Shown here piece after piece: positions 27,707 through 37,577 of a stretch of 64,000 nt of DNA. The notes beneath the pieces are model-generated. The model did not search any database, was not told where the DNA came from, and was given only the letters and a program-made list of their open reading frames with translations. The DNA is from Arthrobacter sp. SDTb3-6 (GTDB taxonomy: Bacteria > Actinomycetota > Actinomycetes > Actinomycetales > Micrococcaceae): positions 34,805-98,804 of the forward strand of contig NZ_JAAMFN010000011.1 of NCBI RefSeq assembly GCF_013376095.1, given 5' to 3'. Made by a program: the position numbers and the translations under genes. Numbering within the stretch: position 1 is the first letter of the stretch; the number at the start of each line of letters is the position of its first letter.

Positions 27707-28249
27707 GTGGACACCAACCCAATGGTCAAACCGCACATCGCCACCACCCCCATGGTGGTGATGACAACCATCGCTGCCGTCATCCTCGTTTGCGTTGCAG
27801 CCATTATCGTTTTGGCGTGGCCTCCGAAAATCGGGGCCTGGATTGCCCTGGCCGTCGTAGTCATCGCCGCCGCCCTCCTAACACGTCGATGGACTACCCT
27901 CATCCACAAGAAAACCGAATGGCAGCGTTTCTCCGACAGGCAATGGGAGTACTTGACCCGAACACAAAGTGAAAACAGCACAACGGCGGTGATAACAGTC
28001 CTCGGATTCCAAGAAGTCCAGCCGACCGGTTCATGGGCAACGATCCGATGGGAGAAATTCGGATACGTTCAGACCGCCTGGATCGAGCCGTGCATGTTTT
28101 CCATCTGGCCCGATACAGTCCTGCTGATCCGCCCAGATCCAAACCAAATACATGTCGGCGCGCCTTGGCCGGCCACCTACCACGTCAGCTCGAGCGCTTG
28201 CCTGGCCATCGCACCAGCCCGTCTAGCCGCGGCCAGGGCGACTAATTGA
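27707..28249 (+). CDS. Small membrane protein after the relaxase
   Basis: A protein of 180 residues with two hydrophobic helices near the N-terminus (about residues 15-60: MVVMTTIAAVILVCVAAIIV and IGAWIALAVVVIAAALL) and a soluble C-terminal domain rich in Trp. I prefer GTG 27707, which has GGAGG 7-8 bp upstream; an ATG at 27686, two bases after the relaxase stop, would add 7 residues. No family recognised. Co-transcription with the relaxase suggests a transfer-associated or exclusion-type role, unproven. Confidence 0.65.
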   Translation: MDTNPMVKPHIATTPMVVMTTIAAVILVCVAAIIVLAWPPKIGAWIALAVVVIAAALLTRRWTTLIHKKTEWQRFSDRQWEYLTRTQSENSTTAVITVLGFQEVQPTGSWATIRWEKFGYVQTAWIEPCMFSIWPDTVLLIRPDPNQIHVGAPWPATYHVSSSACLAIAPARLAAARATN

Positions 28250-28324
28250 AACAGCGCCAGTCGGATGCCAAGGCTCGACTTGGCTCAACTGTCTCCTGCC
28301 ATGGCGCCTCCCTGGTCCAGAAAC

Positions 28325-29248
28325 TTAAATATTTTCAAAGAAGTCTAAATCGAGTTTTTTGACCGTGATCGTCTGTTCCGCTTGCACGCCGACACCGTAC
28401 TGAACCATGAGTTCCGCAAGTCGTTGGCCATCGATGAGAAGCAGCGTTTTGTGAACCACTTCCTTAGGAACCAGCAATGCGTCTGAGGTAAACGACGACG
28501 TGGTGATAAAGATGCCCTTTGTTGCTCGGTGCTGGTCGAGAGCTCCGCTGAACCCACGAACTTCACGCCCACCAACTTTGTTTTCGACACCGTAGCGTTT
28601 GGCCTGGAGATACACGCGGTCCAGCCCTAGGGCATCCTGCCAGACAATTCCATCAATCCCCTTATCGGCGGCCGTCAGGCGCGCTGTGGCTTCGTTCGTG
28701 CGGTTGGCGCCGTAGCCCAACTGGACAACGAAGATCCTTATTAACCGTTCGAAGGCGTCTGGAGATAAATGGGCCAGATAGCTATATACCTCCGCAACAA
28801 GGCTTCTATTAAGTGCGGCCAACGCGGCATCAAGTGCGTCGGTTGGCGTCTCAGCGGCAGCGTCTTCGTCAGTGGGTACGGAAGGTCCGGAGGCCTCGGC
28901 CGATCTACCCGATCTGTTCATGAACTCGAGATATGACGGATATTCACGCAGCATCGCCGCCGTGACGGGCAATCCTTTTGCAGCGAGTACCTGCCCCTCG
29001 TCGCTTACCCGATAGATTCCCCGCGACGGGCGCGAGACGAGTCCCGCATTATAGGAGTGCGTCAAGGCCCACAGTAGCCGGTTGTACCAACGTTCCTGCC
29101 CTGAGGGAATCTGCTCGACTCTCTCTTCAGGGGTCAAATCAACTCGGCCCAAGACGCCCGAGCGAATCGATCTCAGCGTGTGATCCTGACCATCTTCCAA
29201 CACCTGAAGGGCAGGCAATATGAACTCGTACCATTTGGGAATTGTCAC
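28325..29248 (-). CDS. Mrr-like restriction endonuclease
   Basis: A 307-residue Mrr-type protein. An N-terminal winged helix (PKWYEFILPALQVLEDGQDH, residues 1-90) is followed by a Mrr_cat PD-(D/E)xK domain with FERLIRIFVVQLGYG, GIDGIVW and YLQAKRY (about 193-217), supplying the Asp and Q-x-K active site. Mrr enzymes cut modified DNA or are activated by foreign methylases. It starts with GTG 29248, overlapping the stop of the ISP enzyme (GTGA), so the two are one operon. As a partner of a modifying enzyme it may attack DNA with foreign methylation, or be a further nuclease of the same system. Confidence 0.85.
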   Translation of the reverse strand: MTIPKWYEFILPALQVLEDGQDHTLRSIRSGVLGRVDLTPEERVEQIPSGQERWYNRLLWALTHSYNAGLVSRPSRGIYRVSDEGQVLAAKGLPVTAAMLREYPSYLEFMNRSGRSAEASGPSVPTDEDAAAETPTDALDAALAALNRSLVAEVYSYLAHLSPDAFERLIRIFVVQLGYGANRTNEATARLTAADKGIDGIVWQDALGLDRVYLQAKRYGVENKVGGREVRGFSGALDQHRATKGIFITTSSFTSDALLVPKEVVHKTLLLIDGQRLAELMVQYGVGVQAEQTITVKKLDLDFFENI

Positions 29249-32200
29249 GCAGTGACACCTTCCAGATCTAGCGTTGGCAGACTATCCACGATCCGGTTCG
29301 TCTCCAGGCTCACCGCAACGATCCGCCCGATCAGGTCAATGATGTAGCGCGGCTGGCCGTGCTCGCGACACCAGTCATTGGGGTCATTTACAATCCCCGA
29401 GGCCTTGTCCGTCTTCACCTGGTACCGCTCTAGAATCCAGTCAAGGCCGGACCTGGCGCCCAGCATGTAGCGCTGTGCCTCCACTGGCACGCCTTCGAGG
29501 GTGATGTGGCTGTTATACACGATGCGGGTCTTGTCCCACGCACCGGCCTTGCCGCCATACTTCATCTTCTTCACGGCGTACTTTGCGTACTCATCCTCGG
29601 CAGGCACGACGGCGGTCTCCACCTCTGTGAGCGGGTACGGCTCTTGCTGATCGTAACCAATGTGCAGGGCGGACAGTTCCCGGCCCGCTTGCGAGAACGC
29701 CATGAATTTCTCTGCCCCGGGCACCTTGGGGATGCGCGGAAGCATCTTCTTCAAATCCGCTACGAATTCACTGCGGTACTCGGGAGAATGCAGCAGCCCG
29801 TAGACGTAGAAGAAGATGTCGTCCTTGCTGACCGAGGTGCCATAAGCTGCGCGATAGTTTGCCAGCGTGGCATCGGTGACGTTGTCCACTCGTTCCGGGG
29901 GCAACGTTGCACCCGGCAGAGAGAATAAATCGTCACCTTTCCCCTGGGCTGTAAAAGTATACCTTGGGAAGAACTGGCCTCCACTTCCTGCTCCCGTAAG
30001 GTGCAAATTGGGAATCAGGTCCGTTGCTAATGCAGAAAACGGAACAGCCGAGCCAGTCCCCACAACGTAGAACCCGAAATTCTCTACTTGATTTGTCGGG
30101 AAGACTCCAAGGAGCCGACCTTGACGCTCGTTAAGTGCTTCGTCGAGGTAGACATACCTTTTATCAAAGGGCCGATACGCGCCCACCCGTACGTGGTTTG
30201 GCGAAACAACGATTTCTCTCTCCCGTCTAAGACGAGACATCAGGCCCGCTGACCAACTAATTCGCTTTGGATTTCTATCAAGGCTCCCATCGTCCAAATC
30301 CTCACGCTTCTTGGCAGACACCATCTGATTGAAAGTCGACGCGGTTGCGCGAACATTCTTCAGCAAGTCGGTTGAGGAAGAGTTGTATACCCAGGCATCT
30401 CGACTCGTACTAAGGCCAATGGTATGCGAATCGAAGACAGCGCCCCCTGCGGACCGATCTGCCACCGGCTGGAACACGTCAAACGCTTTGTTGCGTTGAT
30501 TGATCCAGTCGCCCTCACTATTGACGCTAATGGTGTCCCAGGCCACACTGCCAAGGCTGCCCGAGTCAATGATGGCAAGCTTCTCCTGGCGATCGAGGTA
30601 GTCACCGATATCCTTATAGTGGAGCACTGCTCCTTTTGCAACTCCCGGCTTTTTGACGAGGATCAAGATGGCCACTGTGTTTCGGCTACCCGATTCAAAG
30701 ACGTTGTCCTTTTCCTTCTTGCGTTGCTCTCCCGCAGTGCGAGCATTCCCACGGAGGTTGTAAACGTAAATGTCATGAAATTCATCTGCGATGGTCTTAC
30801 GCAGTCCATCCGCATTGGCAGCATCTATGTACCCGCCGTTTGTAACAAAACCTACAATTCCCCCGTTCACAGAGTTGAGGACTCGGTTAGACGCCCACCG
30901 AATGGCGCGAATATAGGAGTCGTAGAGATTCCTTTTCAGCGACGCGGATGAACGACGAGCATACGAAGACTCTATAGATCCATCGAGGGTCGGATACTTA
31001 AGATTGGTGTTGTTGTCGTTGCCGCTGGACTGGCCCACAGAATAGGGTGGATTGCCAATAATTACTCGGATGTCGAGTTTGTTTTGGGCAACCACACGGT
31101 CATTATTCGATGTGAAGACATGCTCATCGAGGGTGTCGCCGTCCTCGGACATCTGGAACGTATCGGTGAGTACCATGCCGTCGAACGGCACATACTCCAC
31201 CTCGGCGGGATCCCCTCCCGCGGTTGCAGCCTGGTCTTCCAGGATTCCATGCAGCGTTGCCTCGATGTTGATGGCGGCAATGTAATAAGCCATAAGCAGG
31301 ATCTCGTTGGCGTGGAGTTCCTGTGTGTACTTCCGCAACAAGTCCTCCGGCTTGATGCGGCCAGACTGCAGCAGCCTCACAGTGAAGGTGCCGGTTCCGG
31401 CGAAGGGGTCAAGGACGTGCACGCCGGGTGCCGACAGGGACGAGTCAAAGTCCTTCGCGAGGACATCGTCGACGGCGCGGATGATGAAGTCGACCACCTC
31501 CACCGGGGTGTAGACAATGCCAAGGGACTCGGCCGTACGCGGAAATGCGAGCTTAAAGAACCGTTCGTACAGTTCCGTGACGATCTTCTGTTTGCCCTCG
31601 GCATTGGTTACGCCTTCGGCGCGAATCCGCACGGAGCGGTAGAAGTCCTCCAGGTTCTGCACCTCGGAGTCAAGGTTGTACTGCTCGAGAACCGCGATCA
31701 TGGAATCCATGACCTGGGACACCGGGTTGTGGGCGGCAAATGAGTAGCCGTCAAACAGGGCCTCGAACACGGGCTTGGTGATCAAGTGCTGGGAGAGCAT
31801 GTCGATCGCGTCGGATTCGCTGATGCCGTCATTGAGGTTGCCGCGGAGCCCTTCCAGGAACACGGCGAATTCTTCGCGTGCCCTTGGATCAGGACCGTCC
31901 AGGATGGTGCGGATGCGAATGACGTGGCGGTCCGCGATTTCCTTGACGTCCGTGGCCCAGGATTCCCAGTACCGCCGGTCGCCGACCTTGCGAACCATGC
32001 GGGCGAAGATCGCATTCCGCCATTCATCTGCCCTGGCGAGGGCGAACAGTGTCTCCTGGGTGCCTGCATTGTCGGTGCCGTTCCTCTCCCCGGCCGGGGC
32101 ACCGCCGTCGTCCTCATTAAACGGGTTGGAGACCGCGATAATGTCGATGACATCGTTGGCGTTGCGGTTCAGGTCCAGCTTGTTGATCATGGACTCGAAG

Positions 32201-34086
32201 CGGTCATCGTGGGCACGCAGGGCCTGCAGAACGTCCCAGACAACCTTGTACTTCTTGTTGTCGTTCAAGGCGGTCTCCGGGTCCTGGGACGCCGGCACTG
32301 CGATGGGCAGGATGATGTACCCGTATTCCTTGCCCTCAGCCTTGCGCATCACACGGCCTACGGACTGAACAACGTCGACCTGCGAGTTCCGTGGGTTCAG
32401 GAACAGCACTGCGTCCAGGGACGGCACGTCCACGCCCTCGGAAAGGCATTTGACGTTGGAGAGAATGCGACAGACGTTGCCGTCCGCCGGTTCCTTGAGC
32501 CAGTCAAGTTTCGCGGAACGTTCCAGGACGTTAAAGGTGCCATCCACATGACCGGCCTCAAGCTTCAATGCCTCTTCTGCCTCAGCGTCAGCGGCGTTGA
32601 CCAAGAGTTGCTTGCCTATGAGCTCGAATTCCTCGGCAAGCTTCTTCGATTCCTTGATGTTGCGGGCGAAGGCCACGGCCCGGCGCATGGGCGAGTCGTC
32701 AGCGATGTCCAGGCGTTGGCCGTTGACGCCCCGTTTGGAAAGGCCGTTCCAGCAACCCACGATGCGCGCAACGTCGTCGAGCTTCAGATCACCGTTCTCC
32801 TCAAACATGCCTTGGAAAGAGCGCGACACCGCTTCTTCATCGACTGCCAGGACAAGGACTTTGTAGTCGGCCAGATGGCCCATCTCGACGGCCCTGCCGA
32901 AGCCCAAGTGGTGGAACTCGGGGCCGAACACTGCCTCATCGTCCATGGAATAGACCGCCACGTTGTCCTCGGCGGCCTTCGCCTTGGATTCCTGGACGTA
33001 GATGCGGGGCGTTGCTGTCATGTACAGTCGCTTTGCCGCCTTCAGGTACGTCTCATCGTGGACGCGGACAAAGGATGAATCATCATGGTCTGCTTCCGTG
33101 ATGCCCGTGGTTCGGTGGGCTTCGTCGCAGAGGATCATGTCAAAATCGGCGAGGCCCTGCTGCTGGGCCTGGGCAATGACATCGATGGACTGGTATGTGG
33201 AGAAGACGACCGTCACGGCCTCCTGGCCGGTGCTGATGCGGACGCGGTTTAGCAACTTGACGGGGTCCGTGGTGGCCGGAAATGCCAGGTCATGGATGCT
33301 GACGTCCTCGTTTTCCTTGCGGCCGACCTTGGTGTCGGAGCAGACTGCGAGCGCCCGGAGAGGGACGGTGGCCTGGGCGGTCCATTCGTTCAGTGTCTGC
33401 TGCAGCAACGCGATTGAGGGGACGAGGAAGAGCACGGTTCCGCCAATGGGAACCTGTTCTTCCACTACCTTCAGGGATGTGTAGGTCTTGCCAGTACCGC
33501 AGGCCATGATCAGCTTCCCGCGATCGCTGGTTTGGAACCCGGCTTTGACATCGTCGATTGCTTCACGCTGGTATTTGCGGGGTTCCTTGCGGTCCAGCTT
33601 GCGCATCTGCTCGGGGACGTCGACGTCGAACTCTGACCAGTCAATCGTTGACTCGGCCAAGTCCTTCAAGCGCAGCCTGGTCATTTCCTTCGACTGGCCC
33701 TCGAGTGCATCCTCCGCGTGCTTGGACCAGTGGTCCGTGGTGGAGACCACCATTCCGTAGGAGAAGTCGGTCTTGCCGGCAGCAGTGAAGAACGAGTCGA
33801 TCTGCGCTTTCTGCAGCGTGGACATCGGGTCATAGAACTTGCACTGTATGGCCGTCAGTTCTCCGGTGTACCGGTCCCTGGCGACCAGGTCTATGCCGGT
33901 GTCCACCTTGCCGTCCCGGCCGGGGTACTCCTGCCACATCCAGACATCCGAAAACTGGTCTGCATACTTCGGCTCCAGCTGCAGATACCGCTTGACCAGC
34001 CGCTCAAACTTGCTGCCTTTGTCCTTCTGGTCAATGGCAGTGAAATAGAGCCGGTCCAGCACGTCCTCGAATGTTGCAGATCCCAT
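29245..34086 (-). CDS. Single-chain Type ISP restriction-modification enzyme
   Basis: About 1613 residues, near the ~1570 of LlaGI/LlaBIII. Order: Mrr-like nuclease (about 20-90, GIDLVARDRYTGELTAIQCK with the D and QxK), SF2 translocase (Walker A ACGTGKTYTS about 193, CDEAHRTTG about 322, MTATPRIY, VGRVMRKAEGKEYG), coupler, N6-adenine methyltransferase (DPFAGTGTF about 895; NPPY about 1010), target-recognition domain to about 1610. Such enzymes methylate one strand of their site, then translocate and cut when two head-to-head unmodified sites meet. ATG 34086 chosen; ATG 34104 is also in frame. The Mrr gene follows with a GTGA overlap. The target-recognition stretch (29.93-31.06 kb) is AT-richer than the rest. 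Confidence 0.93.
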   Translation of the reverse strand: MGSATFEDVLDRLYFTAIDQKDKGSKFERLVKRYLQLEPKYADQFSDVWMWQEYPGRDGKVDTGIDLVARDRYTGELTAIQCKFYDPMSTLQKAQIDSFFTAAGKTDFSYGMVVSTTDHWSKHAEDALEGQSKEMTRLRLKDLAESTIDWSEFDVDVPEQMRKLDRKEPRKYQREAIDDVKAGFQTSDRGKLIMACGTGKTYTSLKVVEEQVPIGGTVLFLVPSIALLQQTLNEWTAQATVPLRALAVCSDTKVGRKENEDVSIHDLAFPATTDPVKLLNRVRISTGQEAVTVVFSTYQSIDVIAQAQQQGLADFDMILCDEAHRTTGITEADHDDSSFVRVHDETYLKAAKRLYMTATPRIYVQESKAKAAEDNVAVYSMDDEAVFGPEFHHLGFGRAVEMGHLADYKVLVLAVDEEAVSRSFQGMFEENGDLKLDDVARIVGCWNGLSKRGVNGQRLDIADDSPMRRAVAFARNIKESKKLAEEFELIGKQLLVNAADAEAEEALKLEAGHVDGTFNVLERSAKLDWLKEPADGNVCRILSNVKCLSEGVDVPSLDAVLFLNPRNSQVDVVQSVGRVMRKAEGKEYGYIILPIAVPASQDPETALNDNKKYKVVWDVLQALRAHDDRFESMINKLDLNRNANDVIDIIAVSNPFNEDDGGAPAGERNGTDNAGTQETLFALARADEWRNAIFARMVRKVGDRRYWESWATDVKEIADRHVIRIRTILDGPDPRAREEFAVFLEGLRGNLNDGISESDAIDMLSQHLITKPVFEALFDGYSFAAHNPVSQVMDSMIAVLEQYNLDSEVQNLEDFYRSVRIRAEGVTNAEGKQKIVTELYERFFKLAFPRTAESLGIVYTPVEVVDFIIRAVDDVLAKDFDSSLSAPGVHVLDPFAGTGTFTVRLLQSGRIKPEDLLRKYTQELHANEILLMAYYIAAINIEATLHGILEDQAATAGGDPAEVEYVPFDGMVLTDTFQMSEDGDTLDEHVFTSNNDRVVAQNKLDIRVIIGNPPYSVGQSSGNDNNTNLKYPTLDGSIESSYARRSSASLKRNLYDSYIRAIRWASNRVLNSVNGGIVGFVTNGGYIDAANADGLRKTIADEFHDIYVYNLRGNARTAGEQRKKEKDNVFESGSRNTVAILILVKKPGVAKGAVLHYKDIGDYLDRQEKLAIIDSGSLGSVAWDTISVNSEGDWINQRNKAFDVFQPVADRSAGGAVFDSHTIGLSTSRDAWVYNSSSTDLLKNVRATASTFNQMVSAKKREDLDDGSLDRNPKRISWSAGLMSRLRREREIVVSPNHVRVGAYRPFDKRYVYLDEALNERQGRLLGVFPTNQVENFGFYVVGTGSAVPFSALATDLIPNLHLTGAGSGGQFFPRYTFTAQGKGDDLFSLPGATLPPERVDNVTDATLANYRAAYGTSVSKDDIFFYVYGLLHSPEYRSEFVADLKKMLPRIPKVPGAEKFMAFSQAGRELSALHIGYDQQEPYPLTEVETAVVPAEDEYAKYAVKKMKYGGKAGAWDKTRIVYNSHITLEGVPVEAQRYMLGARSGLDWILERYQVKTDKASGIVNDPNDWCREHGQPRYIIDLIGRIVAVSLETNRIVDSLPTLDLEGVTA

Positions 34087-34160
34087 GCAATCATCTTGCC
34101 GCATTCCGGCTAGTTGTATTGGACCGGGGCTTCGTCTCGGAGCCTTGTGTCCTCATTCAG

Positions 34161-34310
34161 GTGCGACTGTACGGCGCTGGGCACTGGTTCGCTGTGGCAG
34201 TTCCGAACGGTACGCTGGAGCTCACCTACGAAAACATACGACGTCTCACGACCCAGTGGACATCAGACGGTCCAGACTTTCCAGAAAGTCAACGCGCAGC
34301 AATTGCGTGA
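34161..34310 (+). CDS. Possible small protein upstream of SIR2-STAND gene
   Basis: A 49-residue frame (VRLYGAGHWFAVAVPNGTLE, then LTYENIRRLTTQW) has protein-like composition with alternating strand and helix. It lies in the 490-bp space between the divergent defence genes. GTG 34161 lacks a clear ribosome-binding site and the frame stays open upstream into the start of the ISP gene, so it may be chance or the tail of a broken gene. The rest of the 34105-34575 interval shows no gene. Confidence 0.25.
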   Translation: MRLYGAGHWFAVAVPNGTLELTYENIRRLTTQWTSDGPDFPESQRAAIA

Positions 34311-34575
34311 ATCATTCATTGCTATCGCTCCGTACAAGCCTGAGACGGGTAACCTTCAACGATGACTTCCGTGGCGGCCACAGACGGGAGTGCAAGTAGT
34401 CTCTTTGGTCTGTACCCGAGGATTGCCTACAGGCTGGTCGAGCCCTCACGGCCTTGTCGACGAACCCGAGATGACCGCCAACAGCTATGCTGGAACACGG
34501 GCGTACCGTGCGCCATGTCACTTTGTTGAGGCTATCGGAGCCTCCGTAAGAGGGCAGACGACAGATGGGGGATCC

Positions 34576-37026
34576 GTGAAAATCCAAGAGCTCGCTGCGG
34601 CAATCCAGCCATCAAGGACCACTCTTCTGTTCGGAGCTGGGGCGTCAATGACCTCTGGCGCACCTAGTGGCGCAGCGTTAGCAAACGTCTTGGCCAATCG
34701 ACTTGGACGGGCTCAAGGTGACGACCTCGCCGAAATTGCCCAGATTTTCGAGAACAAGCGAGGCCGAGCAGAATTAATAAAGATCGTGCGTGAATCTTTG
34801 GCAGGCCTTAAGCCGACGGCAGGCCTTCTAACATTGCCCAATTTCAATTGGCTATCTATCTACTCGACGAACTTTGACACTTTGATTGAAGATTCTTATC
34901 GCGCAGCAGGTCGAAATCTGGACGTGTATCGTTCAAATTTCGATGTTTCGAAGCCAAGAACTACCACCACGCCACTCTATAAGATCCATGGCTGCGTAAC
35001 TCAGGATTCTTCCGGTGGCCACTACAGTCGTATGTTAATCACGGAGAGCGACTACGACGACTTTGACAAATATCGCCAGACTCTTTTCAACGCCTTGACT
35101 GCTGACATGTTCACTGCCGACACAGTCATAGTAGGGCAGTCTTTGAATGATAGACACTTAAAGGAGTTGGTTAAAAAAGTAGTCGGCCTTCGCAGCGAAG
35201 GTGTCCAAGGCAGGGTTTTCCTGATGGTCCACACCTACGATGAGGATCGGGCAGGACTCTTCACCCGCTTAGGCGTCGAAGTAATCTCAGGCGACCTGGA
35301 AGACCTTTTGCTTGCATTGATGACTGAAGGTAAATCATCTCAAGAAGCAGCATATTCGACTACTACTTCAACGAATGAAATTCTATCACCAGACCTTGTA
35401 CTCACAACGCGGGATGTAGCTCATGCATCTCAGTTATTGTCAGATCCAGTCCGGCTTTTCAATGGAACTCCAGCGACTTACGCCGACATCTGTCAGGGGA
35501 ACACAATCACCCGGGTGGCCCAGGCTCGACTGCAAGAAGCGCAGCGTGGAGTTCGTGGATTCTTTTTAGTAGTGAGTGGCGCACGAGGTGTAGGAAAAAC
35601 CACCTTGGCCCGATCGTTTATGCTGGATAAGACCAAGCAAGATATTTTGGCTTGGGAGCACCTCGGCGATCATCCGCTCGACGTCAACTCTTGGCTTGCC
35701 GTCGAGACACGACTGCGTCGGACGGGGAGAGAGGCGTTCCTGTTTGTCGATGATTGCTCGAGGCATTTGCGGTCTTTGAACAAACTCGTGGACAAACTCT
35801 CCGCCTTGGATCGTCCCTACCTTAGGGTTATGGCGACAGTCGAATCAGCAAAATGGAGGGTTTCTCCGAAGTCCCAGGGTTTTTTCTCCCGCGGTACCTT
35901 GATTAGTCTCTCGCTCTTGGAGAGGACGGATATCGAAGCTCTTGTTAATTTGGTCGAAACTAGGCCGCGAATACGGGCCTTAGTTGAACAACAATTTCTG
36001 GTACTCGGCAGGCTTGACCAGATCAAGCGACTCCGCGACAAGTGCAGCGCAGACATGTTCGTATGCCTGAAGAATATTTTCGCGAACGATAACCTTGATA
36101 ACATTCTGCTTCAAGAGTACGCCGAACTTAGCAGCGAAGCTAAGGATGTGTACCGCTACGTTGCCGCCATTCAATCCCTCGGGGGCTTCGTTCACCGACA
36201 GCTAATTATGCGCATTCAGGGGATCAGCGGAACTGGCCTGGATGCATTGTTGGGCCAGCTAGATGGAATTGTTAATGAATACACCATCGACGATCGAAAA
36301 GGCATCTTTGGCTGGTGTACGCGCCACGATGTGATTGCGGAAGTTATCGCCAAATGGAAATTCTCTGACCAAGACGAACTGTTCGAACTCTTGGAAAATC
36401 TCATCGATGGATTGAACCCATCTGAAAGGATAGAGATGGAGACGGCGATTGCAATCGCTACAAATGACGGGGGCATCGCCCGCCTCACGGACTTATCGCG
36501 TCAGATCGTCCTCTTTCACCGACTCATCGACACGATCCCTGCGCACCGAACGCCACGGAGGCGCTTGGTTCGTTTGTATATCAAGAATGACCGCTTGAAC
36601 GATGCTGACAACGCAATCGCCATGGCAGAACGATCAATCGGCAATGATCCCGTAATTATGCGACATAAGGCAGTGCTCACCCTGAGGAAGTCAGAGGTCA
36701 CCCCAGGCATCGAAGAAAACGATAGAAAGGCGATGCTGCTCGATGCCGAGGGCATTATCCGGCGGTGCATTAGCCAATATGAATCAGACCTCTATAGCTA
36801 CAGAACGCTTGGTGAGATCGGTCTGGCCCTGGCCAGTAAATACGGCGATTTCTCTGCCATAGATGATGCCATAGACGCGCTCCTTGACTTTGAACGGATC
36901 AATGGAGACCCCGAGATTCAGGCAGTTAGGCGGCGCCTCGAGGGGCAGCTAAGGTCAATTGGGGATGGTGCGGTTCCCGTCGTTTTGGAGGACGGTGAGG
37001 TGGAGGCTGGGCTCGTGGACATCTAG
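34576..37026 (+). CDS. SIR2-STAND NTPase defence protein
   Basis: An 816-residue three-part protein. The SIR2-like domain (about 1-230) has the NAD-binding GAGASMTSGAP (about 20), STNFDTLIE (about 96) and KIHG (about 135), the usual TxNxD and catalytic His. A P-loop NTPase of STAND type follows (Walker A SGARGVGKTTLAR about 333; Walker B FLFVDDCS about 388; WRV sensor region), then helical repeat-like sequence to the end. This is the layout of Avs5-like and other SIR2-STAND anti-phage proteins, in which target sensing triggers NAD+ depletion. I use GTG 34576 with GGGGGA 5 bp upstream. AT-rich by eye relative to its neighbours and divergent from the ISP operon. Confidence 0.85.
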   Translation: MKIQELAAAIQPSRTTLLFGAGASMTSGAPSGAALANVLANRLGRAQGDDLAEIAQIFENKRGRAELIKIVRESLAGLKPTAGLLTLPNFNWLSIYSTNFDTLIEDSYRAAGRNLDVYRSNFDVSKPRTTTTPLYKIHGCVTQDSSGGHYSRMLITESDYDDFDKYRQTLFNALTADMFTADTVIVGQSLNDRHLKELVKKVVGLRSEGVQGRVFLMVHTYDEDRAGLFTRLGVEVISGDLEDLLLALMTEGKSSQEAAYSTTTSTNEILSPDLVLTTRDVAHASQLLSDPVRLFNGTPATYADICQGNTITRVAQARLQEAQRGVRGFFLVVSGARGVGKTTLARSFMLDKTKQDILAWEHLGDHPLDVNSWLAVETRLRRTGREAFLFVDDCSRHLRSLNKLVDKLSALDRPYLRVMATVESAKWRVSPKSQGFFSRGTLISLSLLERTDIEALVNLVETRPRIRALVEQQFLVLGRLDQIKRLRDKCSADMFVCLKNIFANDNLDNILLQEYAELSSEAKDVYRYVAAIQSLGGFVHRQLIMRIQGISGTGLDALLGQLDGIVNEYTIDDRKGIFGWCTRHDVIAEVIAKWKFSDQDELFELLENLIDGLNPSERIEMETAIAIATNDGGIARLTDLSRQIVLFHRLIDTIPAHRTPRRRLVRLYIKNDRLNDADNAIAMAERSIGNDPVIMRHKAVLTLRKSEVTPGIEENDRKAMLLDAEGIIRRCISQYESDLYSYRTLGEIGLALASKYGDFSAIDDAIDALLDFERINGDPEIQAVRRRLEGQLRSIGDGAVPVVLEDGEVEAGLVDI

Positions 37027-37577
37027 CGTGGTGGATTTGGAAGCGCATCGGGTTGGTACTTGAGTTTGGAGATCTGCCGATAAAGAGAGGTCCAGTATCT
37101 TGCTGGGTCCAGCTTTCGAAAACCTTACCATTGGTCAGTAATCAGCATCGTAAAATGGCGAGGCGCGATCGTGTGCTCCAACATTGTCGTTCATCTCTAG
37201 GCACATATCGGAACTCTCATAACAACGCTGATCGGCCACATTCGAATTTCATCGTGGCCAGCCCGTCTGCAGACCGGTTTCCGCAGAGCCTACGGCCGGC
37301 GGGTCTGGGGACTTGGCCGTCCCTGGCTCAAAGTGAATTGAGGTGCGAAATTCACGATCCGAGTGTGATCGCGTTCTCGATCGGTTGATTGACACCGGTA
37401 AGACGGAGCCCATGGTTCAGCCGACAGCCTTGCAATAACCTCGCAACCTTCTACGAGCACTATTTGGTGGTCCGACACGGTAGCCGCAGCCACGTCTAGC
37501 TTCACCGGCCTCCTCGTCTGGATTGGCGCCGCCATGGGCTCGGACTCCAGGCCTCTGGTCATGGCGATTTAATGTTG
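37027..37577. other. 551-bp gap between SIR2-STAND gene and transposase
   Basis: No secure gene. On the minus strand, 37562-37290 has an open frame of 90 codons with a protein-like middle (KLDVAAATVSDHQIVLVEGC), directly downstream of the transposase gene; it could be a piece of a gene cut by the IS. The first 250 bp after the SIR2 gene show nothing recognisable. Confidence 0.4.

Noticed and set aside
31786..33078. A 430-codon plus-strand open frame opposite the ISP enzyme
   Set aside because: Mirror frame of the helicase domain; the minus-strand frame has all expected helicase and methylase motifs.
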